From: Rhodosalinus sediminis
Lineage (GTDB): Bacteria; Pseudomonadota; Alphaproteobacteria; Rhodobacterales; Rhodobacteraceae
Assembly: GCF_003385555.1 (NCBI RefSeq)
Contig: NZ_QOHR01000011.1
Span: forward strand, 21,045-74,849
DNA length: 53,805 nt
Direction: 5' to 3'
Below the pieces are notes generated by a model. The model did no database searches. It was given only the letters and a program-made list of their open reading frames with translations, and was not told the DNA's origin. The first letter of the stretch is position 1. Each line of letters starts with the position of its first letter. Made by a program: the position numbers and the translations under genes. Of the stretch, positions 42,107-50,673 are shown one piece after another.

Positions 42107-43114
42107 TCAGGCGGACTGCGGCGTGACGTCGGCGTAGATGTCGGTCCAGAGTTCCGACGCGTCGGGCTCCGGGCTCTCGCGGGCGAAATCGGCGGCCTCG
42201 TTGACGATCTCCTTGATCTCCTTGTCGATCGCCTTGAGGTCGTCCTCGGCCACGCCCGCCTCGACGAGGCGCGCGCGCACCTGCTCGATGGCGTCGCGCT
42301 CCTCGCGCATCTTCTGCACCTCCTCGCGGGTGCGGTATTTCGCCGGGTCCGACATCGAGTGCCCGCGGTAGCGGTAGGTCATCATCTCGAGGATGTAGGG
42401 CCCCTTGCCCGCGCGCACGTGCTTGACGGCCTTCTCTCCGGCGGCCTTCACGGCGAGCACGTCCATGCCGTCCACCGCCTCGCCCGCGATGCCGTAGGCG
42501 GCGCCGCGCTCCCAGAAGTCGGGGGACTTGGTGGCGCGCTTGACGCTGGTGCCCATGGCGTACTGGTTGTTCTCGATCACGAAGATCACCGGCAGCATCC
42601 AGAGCTCGGCCATGTTGTAGGTCTCGGCCACCTGGCCCTGGTTCGCCGCGCCGTCGCCGAAATAGGTGAAGGTGACGCGGTCGTTGCCCTTGTAGCGATC
42701 CGAGAAGGCGAGGCCCGCGCCGATCGGCACGTTGGCGCCGACGATGCCGTGGCCGCCGTAGAAGTCCTTCTCGCGGGAGAACATGTGCATCGAGCCGCCT
42801 TTCCCGCGCGAGAAGCCGCCCTCGCGGCCGGTGAGCTCGGCCATGACGCCCTTGGGGTCCATGCCGCAGGCGAGCATGTGGCCGTGATCGCGGTAGGCGG
42901 TGACGCGCTTGTCGCCCTGCTCCGCGCAGGCCTCGAGCCCGACGACGACGGCCTCCTGCCCGATGTAGAGATGGCAGAAGCCCCCGATCAGCCCCATGCC
43001 GTAGAGCTGGCCCGCCTTCTCCTCGAAGCGGCGGATGAGCAGCATCTCGCGGTAGTGGCGCTTCAGCTCGTCGGTCGAGGCGGCCGGTTTCTTCGTCTGT
43101 CTGCGTGTCGCCAT
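42107..43114 (-). CDS. pdhA: Pyruvate dehydrogenase E1 alpha
   Basis: A 335-residue thiamine-diphosphate-binding subunit that decarboxylates pyruvate in the PDH complex. The ThDP motif [22 protein letters not shown] lies near residue 160-195, and [15 protein letters not shown] is the phosphorylation-loop region of the family. [13 protein letters not shown] and [14 protein letters not shown] are also typical. It is the first gene of the pdhABC operon. A perfect 20-bp palindrome lies 28 bp upstream of its start and is probably a repressor site. Confidence 0.95.
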   Translation of the reverse strand: MATRRQTKKPAASTDELKRHYREMLLIRRFEEKAGQLYGMGLIGGFCHLYIGQEAVVVGLEACAEQGDKRVTAYRDHGHMLACGMDPKGVMAELTGREGGFSRGKGGSMHMFSREKDFYGGHGIVGANVPIGAGLAFSDRYKGNDRVTFTYFGDGAANQGQVAETYNMAELWMLPVIFVIENNQYAMGTSVKRATKSPDFWERGAAYGIAGEAVDGMDVLAVKAAGEKAVKHVRAGKGPYILEMMTYRYRGHSMSDPAKYRTREEVQKMREERDAIEQVRARLVEAGVAEDDLKAIDKEIKEIVNEAADFARESPEPDASELWTDIYADVTPQSA

Positions 43115-43141
43115 GCAGGTCTCCTCCGCGGGTCGGCGGCA

Positions 43142-43161
43142 ATAGTTTAGCGCTAAACTAT
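43142..43161. promoter_or_regulatory. Perfect 20-bp palindrome upstream of pdhA
   Basis: ATAGTTTAGC and its exact complement lie 28 bp before the pdhA ATG, where the promoter is expected. The central GC pair and symmetric AGCGCT core resemble operators of LacI-family regulators. In Rhodobacter sphaeroides the LacI-type regulator CceR controls central-carbon genes including pyruvate dehydrogenase; I infer that an orthologue binds here. Confidence 0.65.
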
Positions 43162-43521
43162 CCTCTAGCGCATTTTCCGGCGGGTGGCGAGAGGGGACGC
43201 GCGCGGCCTGCGCGTCCCGTCGCGGCCGTGGCGCGAATCAGTCGCCGGCCGGTCCCGTGGCGGCCCGCGCGCCTGTCCCGGCCGCCTGCAGGCGGTGCGG
43301 CTTGCCGCTGCGGAAGCTGGAACCTGCCGGGATTTCTCGGGCCGAACGGTTGATTTTTGTGCCATGACATAGCACGAACACGACATCGCTGGCTGGAAAA
43401 CGACACCGGCCGGCGGCGGGCCGCGGCGGCCGACCCCTGAGGACGGGTCGGCCCGGCGTCGTGATCTGCCGTTCAGCAGGCCCGTGAACCCAACCCAAGC
43501 GAACGAAAGCGAGGTCGCTTC
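43162..43521. other. Divergent intergenic region between pdhA and proX
   Basis: These 360 bp hold no gene I can support. Short open frames within (for example 43184-43372) have no recognisable start context or composition. TTGATTTTTG near 43351 and the small inverted repeat GTGC-CATGACATA-GCAC (43360 to 43376) are the only AT-rich points and are candidates for the proX promoter or an operator. Confidence 0.4.
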
Positions 43522-44499
43522 ATGAAACGTCTTTCCAAGCTGGCCCTGGTCTCGGCCATGGCGATGCCGGCTGCCGCCCACGCGCAGGACAGCTGCGGCG
43601 AGGTCTCCATCGCGCAGATGAACTGGGCCGCGGCCAACGTGACCACCGAGATCGCGCAGTTCCTGCTCGAGCAGGGCTATGGCTGCGACGTGGCGCTCGT
43701 GCCCTCCGACACCATCCCGGCCGTCACTTCCGTCTCGGAGAACGGCGAGCCGGACGTGGTCACCAACCTCTGGCTGAACTCGGCCGGCGAGGCCTACCGC
43801 AAGCTCGAGGAAGGCGGCACCATGCAGCGCGTCGCCAACGTGCTCGAGCCGGGCGGCGTCGAGGGCTGGTGGATCCCGACCTACCTCGCCGAGGAGCACC
43901 CGGAGCTGACGACCATCGAGGGCGTCATGAACAACCCCGAGCTCGTGGGCGGGCGCTTCAACAACTGCCCCGACGGCTGGGGCTGCCGCGTGGTCTCCGA
44001 CAACCTGACCGCGGCGCTCGACATCGAGTCCGCCGGCATCGAGGTCTTCAACCACGGCTCGGGCGAGACGCTGGCCTCTTCGATGGGCTCGGCGGTCGAG
44101 GACCAGGAGCCCTGGTTCGGCTACTACTGGGGCCCGACCGTGCCGATGGGCAAGTACGACATGACCCGCGTCGATCTCGGCGAGGTCGATGAAGAGGTGC
44201 ACGGCCGCAACCAGAACCCGGACACCGACAACCCGGGCGTCTCGGACTTCCCGGCGGCGCCGATCCTGACCTCGGTGACCACCGAGTTCGCGGAGAACAA
44301 CCCCGAGGTGACCGAGTTCTTCTCGAACATGACCTTCGAGACGAACACGATGAGCGGCCTGCTCGCCTGGCAGGACGAGAACAACGCCTCCGCCGACGAG
44401 GTCGCGGCCTACTTCCTGCAGAACTACCAGGACGTGTGGTCCGGCTGGCTGAACGACGAGGCGCGCGCGAACCTGGCGAGCCTGCTCGATCAGGGCTAA
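43522..44499 (+). CDS. proX: Glycine betaine/proline-type ABC transporter binding protein
   Basis: A 325-residue periplasmic protein of the OpuAC/ProX family. The signal peptide is MKRLSKLALVSAMAMPAAAHA. Ligand-pocket regions include SIAQMNWAAANVTTEIAQFLL, GWWIPTYLAEEHPEL and EDQEPWFGYYWGPTVPMGKYDM, rich in the Trp and Tyr that form the aromatic cage for quaternary amines. It delivers betaine, proline betaine or choline-like solutes to ProWV. First gene of proX-proW-proV. Start ATG 43522 follows GCGAGGTCGCTTC. Confidence 0.88.
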   Translation: MKRLSKLALVSAMAMPAAAHAQDSCGEVSIAQMNWAAANVTTEIAQFLLEQGYGCDVALVPSDTIPAVTSVSENGEPDVVTNLWLNSAGEAYRKLEEGGTMQRVANVLEPGGVEGWWIPTYLAEEHPELTTIEGVMNNPELVGGRFNNCPDGWGCRVVSDNLTAALDIESAGIEVFNHGSGETLASSMGSAVEDQEPWFGYYWGPTVPMGKYDMTRVDLGEVDEEVHGRNQNPDTDNPGVSDFPAAPILTSVTTEFAENNPEVTEFFSNMTFETNTMSGLLAWQDENNASADEVAAYFLQNYQDVWSGWLNDEARANLASLLDQG

Positions 44500-44593
44500 G
44501 CTCGCGCGACGGGCACACGGGCGGGGTCCGGACACCGGGCCTCGCCTTTCCTTATAAGAAGACGGCCGCCCAGATGGCCGGGAGGTACCAAGA

Positions 44594-45628
44594 ATGGCGA
44601 CTTACGACTGGCTTTTCAGCAGCCTCGGCCTCGACGGCTGGTGCGGCGCCTCCGGCGGCAGCGCGCCCACGTCGCTGGCCGACCTGGCCGCGCAGTCGAG
44701 CGGCGGCGAGGCGGCGGCGCCCACGATCTGGGAGCTTCCGTTCCCGTCGATGGACGCGCTGAACGACTCCTGCCCGGCCTTTCCGCAATCGCGGGAGCTG
44801 ACGCTCGGGCTGGAACGCGGATTTCTCGACGTGAAGGACGCGCTGTCCTTCGTCCTCGACCCGATCACGCAGCCCCTGTCCTGGGCGCTGGACGGGGCGC
44901 TCTACGGCATTCTCAACACGCCGTGGTGGATCGTCATCCCGATCCTGCTCGCGATCACGTGGTTCGTGTCGCGCTCCTGGGGGCTTTTGACCTTCGTGGC
45001 GGTCTCGATCCTCGGGCTCGCCTTCATCGACCACTACGACTACGCGATGCAGACGCTGGCGATCATCTTCGTCTGCGCGGCGATCTGCGTGATCATCGGG
45101 GTGCCCATAGGCATCGCCATGTCGCGCTCGGACACGATGCAGAACGCGACGATCCCGATCCTCGACATGCTGCAGACGCTGCCGCCCTTCGTCTACCTGA
45201 TTCCGCTGATCTTCCTCTTCAGCGTGACCGAGCCGAAGCTCTACGGCATCGCCATCATCCTCTACGCGATCGTGCCGGTGGTGCGCCTGACCAACCTCGG
45301 CATCCGCATGGTCGACAAGAGCGTGATCGAGGCGGCCGACGCCTTCGGCATGACCGACCGGCAGAAGCTCTTCGGCGTGCAGGTGCCGCTCGCGCTGCCG
45401 AACATCATGGCCGGCGTGAACCAGACGATCATGATGAGCCTCGCCATGGTGGTGATCGCCTCGCTGGTCTCGGCCCCCGGTCTGGGCGTGCTGGTGCTGC
45501 GCGGCATCCGCAACCTCGAGCTGGGCGTCGGCCTGGTGGCCGGTCTCGGCATCGTGATCCTCGCGGTGATCCTCGACCGGACGACCAAGGCGTCGCTGGC
45601 GCGCATCAACGCCACGCACAAGGCCTGA
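44594..45628 (+). CDS. proW: Glycine betaine/proline-type ABC transporter permease
   Basis: A 344-residue inner-membrane permease. The N-terminal 100 residues are hydrophilic (CGASGGSAPTSLADLAAQS), as in ProW, before WWIVIPILLAITWFVS begins the membrane part, which has about six spans. The EAA-type loop is SVIEAADAFGMTDRQKLFGVQVPLALPNIMAG near residue 240. Motifs LDMLQTLPPFVYLIPLIFL and ASLVSAPGLG are typical. Start ATG 44594 has GGGAGGTACCAAG before it. proV starts 10 bp after its stop. Confidence 0.92.
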   Translation: MATYDWLFSSLGLDGWCGASGGSAPTSLADLAAQSSGGEAAAPTIWELPFPSMDALNDSCPAFPQSRELTLGLERGFLDVKDALSFVLDPITQPLSWALDGALYGILNTPWWIVIPILLAITWFVSRSWGLLTFVAVSILGLAFIDHYDYAMQTLAIIFVCAAICVIIGVPIGIAMSRSDTMQNATIPILDMLQTLPPFVYLIPLIFLFSVTEPKLYGIAIILYAIVPVVRLTNLGIRMVDKSVIEAADAFGMTDRQKLFGVQVPLALPNIMAGVNQTIMMSLAMVVIASLVSAPGLGVLVLRGIRNLELGVGLVAGLGIVILAVILDRTTKASLARINATHKA

Positions 45629-45638
45629 GGAGGCGGAC

Positions 45639-46721
45639 ATGCGAAACGATCGCCAAAGCAAGACCACCAAGGTCGAGATCAAGCATCTCTACAAGATCTT
45701 CGGCGCGCAGCCGGAGGCGATGCTGCCGCTCGTCCGCGACGAGGGCGTGACCAAGGCGGAGCTGATGGAACACCATCAGCACGTGCTCGGCCTGAGCGAC
45801 ATCAACGTGGAGGTGAAGGAGGGCGACATCACCGTGATGATGGGCCTCTCCGGCTCCGGCAAATCCACGCTGATCCGCCACCTCAACCGCCTGATAGATC
45901 CCACCGCGGGCGAGGTGCGCGTCGACGGCGAGGACATCCTCGCCTACGACGAGGAGAAGCTGCGCGAACTGCGGCGCAACAAGATGTCGATGGTGTTCCA
46001 GAACTTCGCGCTGCTGCCGCACCGCACGGTTCTCGAGAACACCGCGATGGCGCTGACCGTGCGCGGCCAGCAGCGCAGTGACTACGAGGACGACGCCAAG
46101 CGCTGGCTCGCGCGCGTCGGCCTCGGCGGCAGCGAGGATCAGTATCCCCATCAGCTTTCGGGCGGGATGCAGCAGCGCGTGGGCCTCGCCCGCGCGCTCG
46201 CGTCGAACGCGCCGATCATGCTCATGGACGAGGCCTTCTCGGCGCTCGACCCGCTGATCCGCACCGACATGCAGGACCTGCTTCTCGAGCTTCAGGAGGA
46301 GCTCGCCAAGACGGTGATCTTCATCAGCCACGACCTCGACGAGGCGCTGAAGCTCGCCGATCACCTGGTGATCCTGAAGGACGGCTATGTCGTCCAGCAG
46401 GACGAACCGCAGAAGATCCTGCTGGAGCCGGCGGACGACTACATCGTGGACTTCATCTCCGACATCAACCGCGCGCGGGTGCTGCGCGTGCGCTCGGTGA
46501 TGCGCGGCCCGAGCGAGGGGCGCGGCACGCCGACGGGCGAGATCGGCCCGGAGGAGACGCTGGAGGACGTGATCGCCAAGTCCGGCGGCGAGCCCTCGTC
46601 GAGCTTCGTCGTCATGCAGGAGGGCCGTCAGATCGGCGTTCTCGACATGGACGACCTGATGCGCGCGCTGGTGCCCACCGGCGCCTCCGAAAGCGGCCTG
46701 CGCACCCGCGCGAGCGCCTGA
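45639..46721 (+). CDS. proV: Glycine betaine/proline-type ABC transporter ATPase
   Basis: A 360-residue ATPase of the ProV/OpuAA group. An N-terminal extension ([20 protein letters not shown]) precedes the ABC domain with Walker [18 protein letters not shown] near residue 70, Q-loop [14 protein letters not shown], signature [16 protein letters not shown] and Walker [17 protein letters not shown]. The C-terminal 80 residues hold a CBS-like regulatory domain, which in OpuA senses ionic strength; here the pair looks shortened. It couples ATP hydrolysis to uptake of osmoprotectants. A GC-rich hairpin follows the stop. Confidence 0.92.
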   Translation: MRNDRQSKTTKVEIKHLYKIFGAQPEAMLPLVRDEGVTKAELMEHHQHVLGLSDINVEVKEGDITVMMGLSGSGKSTLIRHLNRLIDPTAGEVRVDGEDILAYDEEKLRELRRNKMSMVFQNFALLPHRTVLENTAMALTVRGQQRSDYEDDAKRWLARVGLGGSEDQYPHQLSGGMQQRVGLARALASNAPIMLMDEAFSALDPLIRTDMQDLLLELQEELAKTVIFISHDLDEALKLADHLVILKDGYVVQQDEPQKILLEPADDYIVDFISDINRARVLRVRSVMRGPSEGRGTPTGEIGPEETLEDVIAKSGGEPSSSFVVMQEGRQIGVLDMDDLMRALVPTGASESGLRTRASA

Positions 46722-46725
46722 TCCC

Positions 46726-46758
46726 GATCCGGCCGCCCCGCCGCGGGGTGGCCGGATC
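46726..46758 (+). terminator. Terminator-like hairpin after proV
   Basis: GATCCGGCC with GGCCGGATC as outer arms and CCCCGC/GCGGGG inside form a long stem starting 4 bp after the proV stop. No T-run follows, so it may stabilise the 3' end or need Rho. Confidence 0.6.
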
Positions 46759-46849
46759 AGTGCCCGCCGGCGTGGCTCCGGTGCGCTGGCCCGTGCGTCA
46801 CCGGAAGGGGGCGGTCGCGCCTCATCCGGTGGCGGCGCAGGTCGAACCG

Positions 46850-46874
46850 CTGCGGCCCGTCACGCGGGCCGCAG
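46850..46874. terminator. Inverted repeat downstream of btuF
   Basis: CTGCGGCCCG and CGGGCCGCAG form a perfect 10-bp stem with a 5-nt loop, 76 bp beyond the btuF stop on the minus strand. I infer a terminator for the btuB-btuF unit; no T-run is present. Confidence 0.45.
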
Positions 46875-46950
46875 GGTCCGTCCCACCGTATCCGCATCGC
46901 CATGCGCGCGCCGCCGCCAGTGGGTGGCGCCTCCGCGCGAGGCCCGCCGC

Positions 46951-47787
46951 TCAGCGCGCCTCGACCCGGGTCCGCAGATCCGCGAGCTCCTCGACCACCC
47001 CGAGGACATGCGGCGTGCCGCAGATCCACGCGCTGTCTTGCATCACCGTGCCCTCGACGCGTTCCTGCAAGGCCTCGACCAGCGGGTGGTCGAGGATCGC
47101 CTCGGCCCGCGAGGCGCCGGGGTAGGGTTCGCCCGAGATCACGAGCGCCGGGTCGGACAGCACCAGAAGCTCCAGCGGCAGCCGCCCGCCGCCCGACATG
47201 CCGTACTCCGTGGCGATGTTCGTGAAGCCGGCGGCCGCGAGGATCTCCCCCGCGAGCGACCGGTCGCCGGAGGTGTAGCCGTTCGCGCCGTAGAGCGCGG
47301 CGCGGGGGCCGGGCGCATCCGCCGCGAGCGCGTCGAGGCGGCCCTCGAAGGAGGCGGCGAGGTCCGCCGCCGCCCCCTCGCGGCCGAGCGCCGCGCCCAT
47401 CTGCGCGATCCGCTCGGGCACGGCGTCGAGGCCGAAGGCGGGCTGAAAGACCTCCACCTCGATGCCCATACGCGTCAGCATGCCGACCGTCGCCTTCGCC
47501 GTGTAGGCCCCGGCGAGCACGAGATCGGGGTCCATCAGATAGATTTCCTCGGCCCGCGCATGGTTCGCCGGATAGGCCGCGGCCTCCTCCGCCATGGCCG
47601 AGGACCGGGGATCCGTGGCGAGGTGGCTCACCGAGACGAGCTGCCCCGGCGCGGCGAGCATCATCGCCAGCTGATCGGTGCAGAGGTTGATCGAGACGAC
47701 GCGCTCGGGCGCGAGCGCGGCCGGCGGCTCGGCCTCCGCGGCCGTGCCAGCCACCGCAACGACAGCCGCGGTGGCCAGGTGTTTCAC
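46951..47787 (-). CDS. btuF: Periplasmic corrinoid-binding protein (BtuF-like)
   Basis: A 278-residue protein of the periplasmic binding class III (BtuF/FecB type). I start at GTG 47785-47787 (KHLATAAVVAVAGTAAEAEP is a signal peptide), which lies 4 bp after the btuB stop; a longer frame would overlap the receptor gene. Typical features are ERVVSINLCTDQLAMMLAAP at the start of the mature domain, VSHLATDPRSS, LMDPDLVLAGAYTAKATVGML and LLVLSDPALVISG. It should capture vitamin B12 after entry through BtuB. The permease BtuC and ATPase BtuD are not in the window. Confidence 0.85.
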   Translation of the reverse strand: MKHLATAAVVAVAGTAAEAEPPAALAPERVVSINLCTDQLAMMLAAPGQLVSVSHLATDPRSSAMAEEAAAYPANHARAEEIYLMDPDLVLAGAYTAKATVGMLTRMGIEVEVFQPAFGLDAVPERIAQMGAALGREGAAADLAASFEGRLDALAADAPGPRAALYGANGYTSGDRSLAGEILAAAGFTNIATEYGMSGGGRLPLELLVLSDPALVISGEPYPGASRAEAILDHPLVEALQERVEGTVMQDSAWICGTPHVLGVVEELADLRTRVEAR

Positions 47788-47791
47788 GCGA

Positions 47792-49609
47792 TCAGAACGA
47801 CGCACGCAGCCCCGCGAAGACGGCACGGCCCGGCGTGTTGTAGCCGCCGGCGGTCTCGTAGTCCTCGTCCAGCGCATTCTCGACCCTCAGATAGAGATCG
47901 GCGGTGTCGGTGACGTCGTAGCCGACGCCGAGATTGACGAGAGTGTAGTCGCCGACCTTGTTGTCGGCGGGCGCGAACGAGCTCGCCTCGACGTCGGCGA
48001 CGCGCCGGATTTCGCCGGTCGCGGACCACTTGTCGGAAAGGTCCGCCGACGCGCCCAGCACCAGATCGTGGCGGGGGACGCGCGCGAGGGTTTCTCCTTC
48101 TTCTTCCGCATCCGTGTAGGTGTAGCTGCCGGTGAGGGTGACGCGGTCCGTCACGTCGTAAATGCCGGAGATTTCGAGGCCCTGAGTGACGGTCGTTCCG
48201 TCCACTTGGTTGTACCCTCCACCCTCGTATCCGATCCGATCATCGATTTCGGTGTAAAACAGGGTGGCTTTCACCTCTCCGCCATTGCGAAGCGCCTTTT
48301 GCAGTCCGATTTCGTAGCTCTCGCTCGTTTCGGGTTTCAGGGTCGTCGTCGTGTCAGCATACCGGCTATACCGTTCGAACAGCGACGGCGCGCGGTAGCC
48401 AGTACCTGCAACCGCTCGCAGGGTAAGGTCCTCGCGCAGACGATGAGCGACGCCAATGCGCCCGGTTGTCTTGACGCCGAATTCCGAACTGTCTTCGCGG
48501 CGCAGCGCGACCGAAACATTGGTCGGCTCGGCCGGCCGCCAGCGAAGCTCCGCGAAGGCGGCGACGGTCGTCTCGTCGCCTTCAAACTCGTCCGAGGGCT
48601 GCGGGTCTGTGACGTCGACGTCCTCGGTGGTTCGCGATAGCCCGACATCTAGCTCTGCGTTCGCTCCAAGGGCGGCGTTAGCCTTGTAAACGAGCTCCCG
48701 GCGCTTGCCGTCAAAATCTTTTAAGGTAAATTCTGCCGTCCCCGCGCTGTCCTGTCGATCAACGACGAATTCACTGAAAGAAAGGGTGTGTGTTACCCGG
48801 TCCGTGACGAGTTCCGCAAAAACGCGAGCCCCGGTCTCCTCCTTGGTCAAGGTCTCGTTGGGAGTACTCCCATCGTACTCGCTTTCGCTGTCGCGCCAGA
48901 GCACATTCGCGCCGAACGTCAGCGTCTCCGTCGCCGCGAAGCGGCCGGAGATGGTGATCCGCGTCTGATCGAACCCGTCTTTCTCGTCGTTGTCCGCTTT
49001 CGCCGAAATCCCGTCCGTCTCCGTGCGCCCGAGCGTCAGCGCCACCTCGCCGCGCTCCGAGCGGAAGCCGGCCGAGGCGGAGCCCTTGAGGGTGCCGAAG
49101 CTGCCCGCCTCGAGCAGCGCCTCACCCGAGGCGCCGTCGCGCGTCGGCCGCCAGCTCTGCAGGTTCACGACGCCCCCGATCGCCTCGGAGCCGTAGAGCG
49201 CCGATTGCGAGCCCTTCAATACCTCGATCCGCGACAGCCCGCTGCCGACGAGCTGCCCGAAGTTGAACGACAACTGAGCGCTAGAAGGATCGCTGATGTC
49301 GATCCCGTCCAGCCGGACGCCGATGTACTCGTTGCCGAGCCCGCGGATGCGCAGCGTCGTGCTCGTCCCGAGCCCCCCGTTGGCCGAATAGCTCACGCCG
49401 CGCAGGCGGGCGAGCGTGTCGCGCGCGCCGGTGTCGCGGCCCCGGATCTCGTCGCCGGTGAGCACCTCCAGCGTCGAGGCGACTTCGCCCTCGGGCACCG
49501 GGCTGAGGCTCGGTGAGACCACGAGGGTTCCAAGGTCGAATGCCTCCTGCCCCGCGGCCGACTGCGCCGCGAGCGTGGCGAGGCCCGCCACGAAAATCGT
49601 TCTGTTCAT
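47792..49609 (-). CDS. btuB: TonB-dependent outer-membrane cobalamin receptor
   Basis: A 605-residue TonB-dependent receptor. The signal peptide is MNRTIFVAGLATLAAQSAAG, and the TonB-box region is near FDLGTLVVSPS. The plug domain has EVLTGDEIRGRDTGARDTLARLRGVSYSANG and IEVLKGSQSALYGSEAIGGVVNL. The barrel ends with NALDEDYETAGGYNTPGRAVFAGLRASF, with terminal Phe as required for BAM recognition. A B12 riboswitch lies upstream, so the substrate is almost surely cobalamin. I start at ATG 49607-49609; a longer frame runs into the leader. The middle third (about 48200-49010) is clearly lower in GC than the ends. Confidence 0.93.
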   Translation of the reverse strand: MNRTIFVAGLATLAAQSAAGQEAFDLGTLVVSPSLSPVPEGEVASTLEVLTGDEIRGRDTGARDTLARLRGVSYSANGGLGTSTTLRIRGLGNEYIGVRLDGIDISDPSSAQLSFNFGQLVGSGLSRIEVLKGSQSALYGSEAIGGVVNLQSWRPTRDGASGEALLEAGSFGTLKGSASAGFRSERGEVALTLGRTETDGISAKADNDEKDGFDQTRITISGRFAATETLTFGANVLWRDSESEYDGSTPNETLTKEETGARVFAELVTDRVTHTLSFSEFVVDRQDSAGTAEFTLKDFDGKRRELVYKANAALGANAELDVGLSRTTEDVDVTDPQPSDEFEGDETTVAAFAELRWRPAEPTNVSVALRREDSSEFGVKTTGRIGVAHRLREDLTLRAVAGTGYRAPSLFERYSRYADTTTTLKPETSESYEIGLQKALRNGGEVKATLFYTEIDDRIGYEGGGYNQVDGTTVTQGLEISGIYDVTDRVTLTGSYTYTDAEEEGETLARVPRHDLVLGASADLSDKWSATGEIRRVADVEASSFAPADNKVGDYTLVNLGVGYDVTDTADLYLRVENALDEDYETAGGYNTPGRAVFAGLRASF

Positions 49610-49757
49610 CCTACTGTCCCAGTTCGGACGGCCCAGCGGGCCGCCTCCGTGCGTTTCCAGTTCGGGCAGGGAAAGGCAGGCTTTCCTCACCCAGTGACGA
49701 CACCACGGCGGAAAGCACATCCGCAGTCCCGCACGCGCCCCGCGGCCGGACAGGGTG

Positions 49758-49940
49758 TTCGCTTCGGCAGGTCTCCTGACTTGCGGGTCGTCGCTTTCCC
49801 GGGCCTTCCCGGACCCGAGGGTCCAGTGGCGTCTGCCGGGGTCGCTCGCCGCTTACAGTTGCGGGGGCAGTCGCGGATTTGGCCGAAGCCGCACCGCGTT
49901 CCCTTTTAACCGGACGCATGCGCCCGGACCGAAGCGTGTA
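49758..49940 (-). ncRNA. Cobalamin (B12) riboswitch controlling btuB
   Basis: Read on the minus strand, the leader shows the conserved B12-box pieces in order: GGTGCGGC near 49893, GACTGCCCCCGCAACTGTAAGC near 49851-49872, the GCCACTGG element at 49823-49830, GGGAAGGC near 49803, and the 3' end GACCCGCAAGTCAGGAGACCTGCC at 49768-49790. CGCTTCGGT near its 5' end pairs with GCCGAAGC at the 3' end. It lies about 150 bp before the btuB start; the interval would hold the expression platform. Binding of adenosylcobalamin is expected to shut off btuB and the coupled btuF. Confidence 0.93.
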
Positions 49941-50054
49941 AACGGTACCCACCCCGCCGCGGCGGTGCAAGCCCCGCGTCGCGCGTCGACGCGCCGGCTT
50001 GGCGCGGCGGCGCGCTCCGGCTAGGAGGCAGGAGGACAGGCAGGGAGGTCACCG

Positions 50055-50669
50055 ATGCAGGACGACGTCAACGCGCGCCACGCCGAGAAGATGCGCCGGA
50101 TCAAGGCCGCGCGCGAGCGGATGATGGCCACCAAGACCGAACGCAAGGGCCTGATCATGGTCCACACCGGCAACGGCAAGGGCAAGTCGTCCTCGGGCTT
50201 CGGGATGATCATGCGCTGCATCGCCCACGGCATGCCCTGCGCCGTGGTGCAGTTCATCAAGGGCAACTGGCAGACGGGCGAAAAGACCTTCCTGCGGGAG
50301 CGATTCCCCGACGAGTGCCGCTTCTTCGTCTCCGGCGAGGGCTTCACATGGGACACGCAGGACCGCGAGCGCGACATCGCGGCGGCCGAGACCGGCTGGC
50401 GCATCGCGCAGGAGCAGATCCTCGACCCGGAGATCCGCTTCGTCCTGCTCGACGAGATCAACATCGCGCTGCGCTACGACTATCTCGACGCGGGCGAAGT
50501 GGCGGAGTTCCTACTGTCGCGGAAGCCCGAGATGACCCACGTCTGCCTCACCGGCCGCAACGCGAAGCCCGAAATCCTCGAGGTCGCCAACCTCGTCACG
50601 GAGATGTCGCTGGTCAAGCACCCGTTCAAGGATCTGGGCGTCGTGGCGCAAGAGGGCGTGGAGTTCTGA
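50055..50669 (+). CDS. cobO: Cob(I)yrinic acid a,c-diamide adenosyltransferase
   Basis: A 204-residue enzyme (CobO/BtuR type) that transfers the adenosyl group from ATP to cob(I)alamin precursors. The P-loop is [18 protein letters not shown] near residue 36-52; [26 protein letters not shown] and [16 protein letters not shown] are hallmarks. The N-terminal helix ([18 protein letters not shown]) is the usual lid. Start ATG 50055 follows GGAGGTCACCG. It is divergent from btuB and its riboswitch, which faces away, so no riboswitch is apparent for this unit. cobQ starts 4 bp after its stop. Confidence 0.95.
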   Translation: MQDDVNARHAEKMRRIKAARERMMATKTERKGLIMVHTGNGKGKSSSGFGMIMRCIAHGMPCAVVQFIKGNWQTGEKTFLRERFPDECRFFVSGEGFTWDTQDRERDIAAAETGWRIAQEQILDPEIRFVLLDEINIALRYDYLDAGEVAEFLLSRKPEMTHVCLTGRNAKPEILEVANLVTEMSLVKHPFKDLGVVAQEGVEF

Positions 50670-50673
50670 GCGC

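Noticed and set aside
43184-43372. Small open frame between pdhA and proX
   Set aside because: No ribosome-binding site, no recognisable product, and it spans the expected promoter region.
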